A stretch of 64,000 bases of DNA, taken from Coprinus comatus (lineage: Eukaryota > Basidiomycota > Agaricomycetes > Agaricales > Agaricaceae). The notes under the pieces were generated by a model. It saw nothing but the letters and a program-made list of their open reading frames with translations. It had not been told where the DNA came from and did not search any database. The translations under genes and the position numbers were made by a program. The stretch covers positions 124,001 to 188,000 of the forward strand of contig JAWPGT010000009.1 in NCBI GenBank assembly GCA_034638255.1, in the 5' to 3' direction. Positions 56,101 through 64,000 of this stretch are shown one piece after another. Positions within the stretch are counted from its first letter, which is position 1. Every line of letters starts with the position of its first letter.

Positions 56101-58222
56101 ATATTACGGATTTATCGACGGGTGCTTCAGTACGAGGCTTTATCAAGAGTGTTGCTGATCATGGTTTGTTTGTCACCATTGGCCGGAATATTGATGCTCG
56201 TGTTCAAATTCGTGAACTGTTTGATGAGGTATATTTTGTTTCTTCCAGTATGGTTTACCCTCAGTAACATATATGCTTTTAGTTCGTGAAAGACTGGAAA
56301 CCTCGTTTCCAGGTTAATCAACTTGTGAAAGGACGTATTCTCAGGTAAGTAAATCAGTTTCAGTAGATCATTCAATTCTAAATGTGCGACGATATATAGT
56401 GTGGATGTTGAGAACAAAAAAGTTGAAATGACCTTCCGTTCTGGAGATCTTTCTCGTGATACTCAAGGGAAAAGATCTGCCAGTGAAGGTGAAAAGGTCG
56501 ATGGTATCATCAAACGTGTTGAAGACTATGGCCTTTTCATTCAAATTGAGGGTACTAAGCTCAGTGGTTTGTGTCACAAGTCTGAGGTACGTTCAATTAC
56601 CTTTTTTTTTGTCATGTCTTTTTAAAATCAACTAAAATCCTTATTTAGTTGTCGGACAACAAAGACGCGGATGTTAGTGTCGCTTTGAAAAACTTCCGTG
56701 AAGGTGATCATGTCAAGGCTTTCGTTCTTTCCGTTGATAAGAAGCGTATTTCTTTGAGTCTAAAACCCTCCCACTTCACAAAGGAGGATTTGGAGGAGGA
56801 TGAAGAGATGGATGGTGATGATGATAATGCTCGTGGTTCTAGTCCTTTTGGTGTAGTTGAGGATGAATCTGACGAAGAAGGACAAGAGGAGGGTGACGAA
56901 GATGAGGATGAGGACGAGGAAATGGACGGTGATTCCGAAGCTGACAGTGATGATGACGCGATGCAAATCGACGAGGGTGCTACCACTCAAATCTTTCAAC
57001 AAAAATCTATAAAGAAGACAAGTACTTCTACGCAAGCTCCCGTGCTATCACTAAATGGTGGTTTCAAATGGTATGGTGTGGAACAATTTGAAGATAGTGT
57101 TGAGGAGGATGAAGCACCATCATCAGAGAGTGAGGGTGGATCTGATGATGAATCACGGTCTCATAAGAAGAAGAACAAAAAGAAGCGTAAAGAGATTGAA
57201 CAAGATCTAACAGCTACATTACAAACCAAAACTCCTGAATCTAACTCCGATTTCGAACGTATACTCTTGGGATCACCAAACTCATCATACATCTGGATTC
57301 AATATATGTCCTTCCAACTCCAACTTTCCGAAATCGATAAAGCACGTGAAGTTGGTAAAAGAGCTATCAAAACAATCAACTTCCGTGAAGAACAAGAACG
57401 TTTGAACGTTTGGCTTGCTTTGCTTAATCTTGAAAACATATATGGAACAGATGAAACTTTGGATGCTACTTTCAAAGAAGCTGCTCGTGCTAATGATTCA
57501 AAAACTGTTCATCTTCGTCTTGCTTCAATCCTTGAACAGTCCGGGAAATATGACAAGGCAGTTGAACAATACCAAAAAACATGCAAGAAGTTTGGTTTCA
57601 GTTCGAAAGTTTGGTCATTATTTGCCGAGTTCTATCTTAAGGCTGGAAAAATTGAAGAAGCGAGGAAATTGTTGCCACGCAGTTTCCAAAGTCTAGAAAA
57701 GCGTAAACGTAAGTTCTGTTTTTATTTCTCATACCTATATTTTAATAGATCGATGTTCATAATTTTGTAGATATCAAGACTGCTTGCAAATTTGCTCAGC
57801 TCGAGTATAAGCACGGTGAACCTGAGAGAGGAAAGACCATTTTCGAAGGTATTGTTGATGCTCATTCTAAACGATGGGATATCTGGTCAATATATGTCGA
57901 CATGGAGACGAGTCAGAAGAATATCCAAAGCATCAGGTATTTTCACTTCCGTGCGATGTTATCATGTTTCTCATTAATAACTCTCAGAAACCTCTTCGAT
58001 CGTATCTTCACATTCAAAATGACAAGTCATAAAGCCAAGTAAGTTCTGAAAGAATATTATATATAATCGAGAAAAAAAGTAAGCTCTAAACATTTTTTTT
58101 GTCATAACAGATCGTTTTTCAAGAAATGGCTCGACCTCGAACGCAGAATCGGAGACGAGGAAGGGGCAGGCATAGTCAAGCAAAAAGCTATCGAGTGGAC
58201 TCAAAGAGCAGTAAATGCGTAG
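53130..58222 (+). CDS. RRP5: rRNA biogenesis protein Rrp5 (PDCD11)
   Basis: Fourteen exons: 53130-53354, 53411-53524, 53578-53985, 54034-54243, 54297-54689, 54741-55079, 55133-55338, 55391-56228, 56283-56344, 56400-56586, 56649-57708, 57771-57936, 57988-58038, 58111-58222; sum 4371 nt (1456 aa). A basic N-terminus (KRPLDDASSGRKNKKTK, DFPRGGGTSF) is followed by about ten S1 RNA-binding domains (for example GQIVSIIPLGLIISLPNQLYAHVP, TGSVKSIEDHGYNLTL, GTVKRLT, GRVTRHTRHGSLI, GFIKSVADHGLFVTI, IIKRVEDYGLFIQI). An acidic linker and C-terminal HAT/TPR repeats follow (IWIQYMSFQLQLSEIDKAREVGKRAI, VHLRLASILEQSGKYDKAVEQY, RRIGDEEGAGIVK). Rrp5 is required for early cleavages of both 18S and 5.8S/25S pre-rRNA in the nucleolus. 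Confidence 0.96.
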
Positions 58223-58558
58223 TAATAATTATAGCGGAAATCGGTTAATAACAAAAAAACAGCTCCAAGGCTGTCCTTTTTTTAATGAAGAGTTGTATAT
58301 CTGTAAGATGAGAAAAAGGGACATTTCATGATACGACACAAAGTGGAAAGCATATGAAAAAGAGATTACTAAAAGTGAAAAAAGAGGGAGACAATCGGAA
58401 AATCCAAGGGAATGTGGTTGTACCAAAATGGACACAAAAAGAGACTGGGGCAACGCTCGAGGGGTATATGCAAAAAGGAATTCATACATAGATCAGCAAG
58501 GATCAGGGAGTGCGAAGCGGGGAGAGAAAGAGTCATGAACGAGGTAAGGATGAGGATG
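58223..58558. other. Convergent 3' ends of RRP5 and the Kelch gene
   Basis: No gene is supported; A/G-rich on the plus strand, consistent with overlapping terminators of convergent units. Confidence 0.5.
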
Positions 58559-61500
58559 TTACGATCGGGGTGATCTTGCTCGGTTTGCTAATACTACAGC
58601 CGGGTCAGTGGTAAAGTCGCTTAGACGTCGACGGTTATTACCCATCGGACTTGTAGCCAGGTGATGTTGCCAGTTGTCCAGCTCACTCGACAAATGTTCA
58701 AACGCCAATGCATTCTCCGAACTTGAGGTGCTCATTCGTTGACCTGTAATTCCAGGTTGACTGCCAAAGTCCTCGAGCAAAATTTCAATTTTGCGAGACA
58801 ATTGCTCGTTCTCTGTCCGTAGCTGGGAATTTTCATTGTTGAGTTTTTCTAGCATTGATTCACCCTGGCCTCCATGAGCGATGATAAGAGACTCATTTAG
58901 CCTCTCAATATCCCGTCGAAGTTCCTTGTTTTCACTAAGGCGGTCCTCTGAATCGCGTTGTGAGACAATGAGTTTCTCACGAAGGAAGTCAATGTCCTTC
59001 TCCAGAGTTTCGAGTCTTCCTCGCAAGTCCTTGTTATCATTGTATAGACGTTGGGCTTGTCGTTGAGCCTCGATGAGTTGCCGTGATAGCTCGTCTTCAG
59101 ATGGTGTGGATCGACCATTAGCGGAACGCACCAACCGTCCATTTCGTGCGGCGTCAAGCTCAGCTTGAAGTTGATTATTCTGCTCCTTCTGTTTTGTGAG
59201 CTCTTCACGCATCTTTTTCATCATCTTCTCAGTACCCCTGGGTTGACTTGTTTAGCCGTTTGTAATAGATAGTAATGCAATTCACTCACTTGACATAATG
59301 CACAGCAAGACGGTAATCCTCTTCCATTTGTTGAATTTTCTCCGCATGTTTCTCTTGAATTTCAACTAGTTGACGTTGTGCTTCTTGTACACGTACGTCC
59401 GGATCGCTTTCACCGTTTGTACCAACCCTTGATGCCGACCTCACAACTTCAAGTTGAGCCGCCAACGCATTTGCCTGGGCTTCTGCATCCCTTGTCTTTC
59501 TTAACATCTGCAATAACTCTCTTTCCGTATTCTCATGTAACCTTGTCCTCTCTGCCAACTTATTCTCCAATTCTGTAACCACGGGCGAGGGAGAAGCCAA
59601 TGTCCTAGACGACGATGACCTCATCTCATCATCGTCCACACTAATTCCATTCTCTGCAAGGTAATTCCGGAGCATGGCAAGTTTAATACTAGCATCATTG
59701 GCTTCCTTGCCCTTCTGATTTAACGATATTTCCCGCTCTGACAAATCCTTACGCAACTTGCCAGCATCTGCCATCACATTCGATAACTGACCACGTAGGT
59801 TCAAAATTTGTACCCTCAGAGCTGCTTGTTCGTTCCCTTGCTCTACCACTTTCTTAGTTTCCTGTTCCAATGCACTCTGAGCTGTATCAGCAGCAGTATC
59901 AGCCTCCTTCAACCTCAACTTCAAACTTTGCAACTCCGATTCCAATGCCTGCACCTTCTCATTATATCCCCGTAGGAACCTGTCCTCATCCGTCTTCAAG
60001 TCCCTATGTGTATCCAACAACTGACCAAGACCACCTGTTGTCGCAGCTCTAAGCGAATCTGCTTCCATACGTGAGGCAGTCCACGAGGCTTCAACATCTA
60101 CCAGTCTCGCACGTGCATTATCAGCATCCACCGTTAACGACTCTACTTCACTCCTCATTTCGGCCAAATTGTTCTCAAGGTTCCGGATCTGTTCCCGAGC
60201 TCGTTGATATTGCAAATCACCTTCATCAGCACGTTCTTGAGTCGCTTGCAGTGCAATACGTAGTTGCTCTAATGCACGCATCTGTTGATCCCTTGTGCGT
60301 GTAAGTTCATCAACTTGGGATTTAAGCATCATCTCATCCGCATCACGTTGATCCAATATTGATGTTTGGGAAACCAGCTGATCGGTTTGTTCGCGATGCT
60401 TCATATCCAAAGCTTTATGTCTCTCTTGAAGCTCCGCATGTAGTTGTTGTAGTTGTCGTTGAGAAGCTTCTAAAACTTCAGCACGTTTCAAAGCATCTTC
60501 AACACGTGCTTCGGTTTGTTGATAAAGTGAGGTTTGGAGATTCAAAGCATCAGTAAGCTCCCCGATTTTTCGATCCCGAGCCCACTTCTCGCTCATCAAG
60601 TTTGTGACGCTTTGCTCGAGGAAAGCAATACGGTCCCGTTCCATCCGTGAAATATCAATCTCATTGTTGGATTCGAAAGCAGCAAGCTTAGAACGATAAT
60701 AAGCAGTTTCTTGTGCAGCGCTCGTCTTGACCCGGTCAGCATCTGCTACACGTTCGGACACTTGCTTAGCTTGCTCAACCATAGCAGCCTAAAGGGGTTC
60801 GATTAGCCTTGCACATTACAAAAATAGCCATTGAAAAGACAAACCTGCATCTCAGCTCGGAATTGCTTGAACTTGAATAATAATTCGTTACGATCCACTT
60901 CACCAACGTCAAGTCCACTAGAGAAGTCTTGGGGTACCTGTCGATCGGTCAACACATAACCAGCCTTCGTAGCCTTAGACAGAGCTTCTTTCATCCATGA
61001 CATCTGCGTCCTCAAGCTATCCAACTCTGCATCCTTGGACTTTAAATCCCTGACGAGATCCGCAGCCACATTGCCAACAGAACCATTACCACGCCCGTGG
61101 GGGAAGACACCATTGAGTGCAGGTGAACCATTCTGAGAACTTGAATAGGTGTCGGTTTGTGATCGTGCCCTATCCACTACAGAAGGCGAAGCACGTTCCG
61201 TGGCAGGAGATGCACGCCCAGTGACAGCAGGAGAAGCACGTCCGGTAACACCATTCAAACTCTTTGATAGACTGACCATGTTAGGCGGTTGTCCTCGAGA
61301 ATCATGCATGTCTCCGTTAGGTGAGACAGTACGATTCATGGTTCCACCATACTGGATCGGGCTTTTCGCACGCTGTTGTTGCTGAGACTGTTGGTGTTGT
61401 TGTAGCTGTTGTTGCTGCTGGGGAGACATAGCGCGTTCGCGTTGGGAGAATGATTCAGTAGTGCCCGCATCCATACCGTGACCATCATCAGTACCAATGA

Positions 61501-63660
61501 CATCTTCATCTTCTCTCATAGGCCTCATAGGCGCCTTTCCTTTATTATTAGCAACAATTTGCTGCGCCAAGCCATTCGGTTTGTTGGACCGAATGCTGGT
61601 AGCGGGTGACATGGCTCTAACTCGAGGATCGTCTGATTCCGAGGAAGGTGACATCGGGCGTCCATTAGCCATAGGTGGTTGGGTTGGTGGAGGTTGTGGG
61701 GGTTGTTGATTCTGTGCATTGGGCGCAACCGATTGACGCTGTCCATTAGGCTGTGAAGCATGTTTATCCGGTGGGTATTTGATGTGTTCTGCAAGCAAGA
61801 CGCTGGTAAATATACTTGTTGTCAAATATTGTTCAAAGTAAGTACTTACTTGTTTCAAGCACATGCGTGAGACTTGGATCATCGGGCTTTGAGGGAGAAA
61901 ATGATTCCCCGCCAAGCACATAAATTTTAGTACCCATAGCTGCCATCGCATGCCCAGATCGAGCACTGGGTTCCGGTCCCATATTCTGGAACATATACCA
62001 CCTTTGATCTAGAAATCATCAGCCATGCTCGATACCAATAGACGATAACACATACTAGAGATCTTAAATGAAGCTAAATCTCCCAAATCTTGCCCATCGA
62101 CGCCGCGACCTCCAAAGATATACATGACATCATCTACAATAGCGGCAGCATGCCCTTCCCGAGGTGATGGAATATAACCAATACAGCTGAGTTCCGACCA
62201 TTTTCGGGTATTCAAATCGAACGCCCAAGTGTCATTGTAGTGATACTGGCCGTCGGTTCCACCAAAGCTATAATAGGACACAAAAAGTCCTGTCAACATA
62301 CGGTTTCCATCTGAACAATAGAAACCCACATAATAATGCGATCTTCATGGGTAATACAAACATGACCTGTACGCTGCGGCGGCCGTTCCTGACTTACAGG
62401 TTCATAAAGTTCCCACATGGCCTTCGTTCTCACTAATGCGCAAAAGATTTAGTTCAAGGGCAAGTCACCGAGAAGTAAATTAGATGAGCACTTACATGAA
62501 TTGAGATCAAACGACCACAAATCATTAAGAAATACACCATCCACTTGTCCACCAAATACAAAAAACTTGGAGCCCATCATAGTCACGGCATGGCCGTAAC
62601 GCCCACAGGGAGAAGGACCATGTACCGTAACCTTGGTCCACTCTCGGGAAACTGGACGATATACGTTATTAGTACGCGGTATGAAACTACGCAATAAATA
62701 CATACCGAGGTTCAACAAGTAAAGCCCGTCATCCTGAGGCTCATTTCCTCGGCTCGTAGGCTCCGTCTTGGTATCTCCACCCCATACAATAAGCACACTG
62801 CTAACCAGGGCACTTGCATGGCCCACTCGAGGACTAGGAACTTCACCAGCTGTTTGCAATAATGTAGCAGCATTCTCCTTTGTAGAATACAAATACAGAT
62901 CATTACGAGCAGCCTCTCGTACAAGACCACCGAAAAGATATAACTCCCCAGAAGCAGTTGCATTGGCAGGTAGCGCGTGCCCATATCGAGGGAAAGGTGG
63001 AGGTGAGGGTGTTTGCGGTTGAACCGCGTTAGGCTTTGGTAGAATAGCGGGGGGTAAAAGGACAAGGCGACGCGCAGACCAAGGGAAAGCAGAACGTTCG
63101 CGTGGTGGCTGTTGTTGCTGTCTCACAGGCTGTTGTGATTGAGGAATTTGCTGAGGCTGAGGGGGTTGCTGTTGTTGAATTGGCGGTTGTTGATGCTGCA
63201 TTTGAGGGGGTTGTTGTTGTTGCATTTGAAGGGGTGGTCGTTGCTGTAATTGTTGCTGAGGTTGAAGGTGCTGAACCTGCGCCATATTCGAGTTCTGTAA
63301 ACTAGCCCCTGGTGGACTACCACCCCTCATCCTCTGAATACCCATGTTGCTAAGCAAAGGAGGAGAAATTAGGCATCAGCAAACCGAACAATCATCCCAG
63401 GCACATGTATAAAAGTAGGCCAAAAGCGGCTGACAACAGGGGGGAGGAATATAAGGGAATGAAAAGAAGGTACGAAAAACTCACGGACTATCCATAACGT
63501 TGTCAGTACGCAAGGCCGGCTGTTGAGGTTGAGCAATTGGAATATTTGTATCCTTGCTGGCACCGGAGGATAGTTGAGCAAGGGCCTGGCTTGGTGTTTG
63601 AGCAACGGTCACATTGGGATTATTATTGTGGGCATTCTTCTTCCTTGAGAAGAAGGACAT
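58559..63660 (-). CDS. Kelch-repeat / coiled-coil cell polarity protein (Tea1/Kel1 type)
   Basis: Nine exons on the minus strand: 63660-63485, 63349-62706, 62651-62496, 62432-62330, 62267-62056, 62008-61850, 61788-60845, 60788-59290, 59237-58559; sum 4572 nt (1523 aa). A Gln-rich segment (about residues 75-135) precedes six kelch repeats (about 145-480), for example [84 protein letters not shown] and [18 protein letters not shown] Ser/Pro/Gln-rich linker with [11 protein letters not shown] repeats follows, then about 700 residues of coiled coil to the end (ANRARSPRS). Tea1/Kel1 proteins ride microtubule plus ends or mark growth sites and dock formins; order and length match. The 135-nt first intron is longer than the rest. 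Confidence 0.9.
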
Positions 63661-64000
63661 TCTCCGGGATCTCGTTCCAAAGAGAGACGGTATGGTTGAT
63701 TGTTAAAGCGGCGTAGTGATTATTTATGATTTGAAGTGGTATCACAAACCCTAACGCTAGCGGAAGAAGTCCGTGGTGTGGAAAATGTATAGGAAATTAC
63801 AGAAAATAAGAGAAGACAGGGGGACGTGTAGCGTGAAGGGAGGACTGGACGGGGCGGGAGAGTTGGAATGACCAACAATTCTTTTTCCCAACACCAATCA
63901 ATACCCTGTTTACCCCTGTTTGTCCCCCCCACACTACCTTACTCTTCGTCCCTCACCTCCACCAGCACACCACCGGGCCCTTCGCAACCATCTACCCGCC
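63661..64000. other. Upstream region of the Kelch gene
   Basis: Promoter and leader side of the minus-strand Kelch gene at the window edge. CT/C-rich stretches near 63820-64000 are present; no gene start is supported. Confidence 0.45.

Noticed and set aside
1..64000. Secondary-metabolite cluster, mobile element or defence system
   Set aside because: The ligase, transporter, kinase and RNase are scattered among housekeeping genes on both strands; no reverse transcriptase, transposase, terminal repeats, NRPS/PKS or NLR gene is visible.

Overview
The window is nuclear DNA of a filamentous basidiomycete, most likely an agaricomycete. Genes are cut by many short introns (mostly 47-67 nt) with GT..AG borders. 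Gene spacing is tight, strands alternate, and nearly every recognisable protein is a fungal housekeeping protein. No plasmid, phage, CRISPR array, rDNA or complete transposon is visible. I cannot name the species from the sequence alone. Exon structures were worked out by hand from splice signals, reading phase and family motifs; where exon sums are quoted they close in frame.

Layout. 1-6.3 kb: the 3' end of an unknown gene, a Nop6-like nucleolar RRM protein (+), the Golgi t-SNARE SED5 (-) and a bacterial-type (GpsA-like) glycerol-3-phosphate dehydrogenase (+). 6.6-12.6 kb: an ankyrin/CCCH zinc-finger protein (+), a long gene-poor stretch, and a divergent protein kinase (+) that looks frameshifted. 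12.8-20.2 kb: the bifunctional purine enzyme ADE5,7 (-) and a long disordered Arg/Glu/Lys-rich protein (+). 21.3-27.6 kb: an orphan (-), an apolipoprotein N-acyltransferase-like membrane protein (-), a 44-residue metallothionein (+) missed by simple ORF calling, a small protein with possible BCL7 resemblance (-), and the U6 snRNA gene (-). 27.9-35.1 kb: MED7 (-), a peroxisomal-type acyl-CoA/4-coumarate-CoA ligase with 18 exons (+), mitoribosomal RSM25/mS23 (+) and proteasome lid subunit RPN5 (-). 35.6-46.2 kb: an F-box/LRR-type protein (-), the replication initiation factor SLD2/DRC1 (-), and two basidiomycete-type disordered orphans (+). 47.7-52.0 kb: a secreted guanyl-specific RNase of the T1 family (+) and an allantoate-permease-like MFS transporter (+). 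52.1-63.7 kb: splicing factor SF3A2/PRP11 (-), the large ribosome biogenesis factor RRP5 (+) and a Kelch/coiled-coil polarity protein of the Tea1/Kel1 type (-).

The genes do not form a biosynthetic cluster or a defence system. They are independent housekeeping and accessory loci, several sharing bidirectional promoters (SED5/glycerol-3-phosphate dehydrogenase; ADE5,7/RE-rich protein; SLD2/KEN-box orphan; SF3A2/RRP5). The points most worth a second look are the apparent one-base frameshifts in otherwise intact genes, the U6 gene with an early T4 run, extreme micro-exons (4, 8, 11 and 15 nt), two GC-AG introns, recurrent GTTCG 5' splice sites, the possible fungal BCL7-like protein, and the Lnt-like acyltransferase. 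I found no convincing new multi-gene system.
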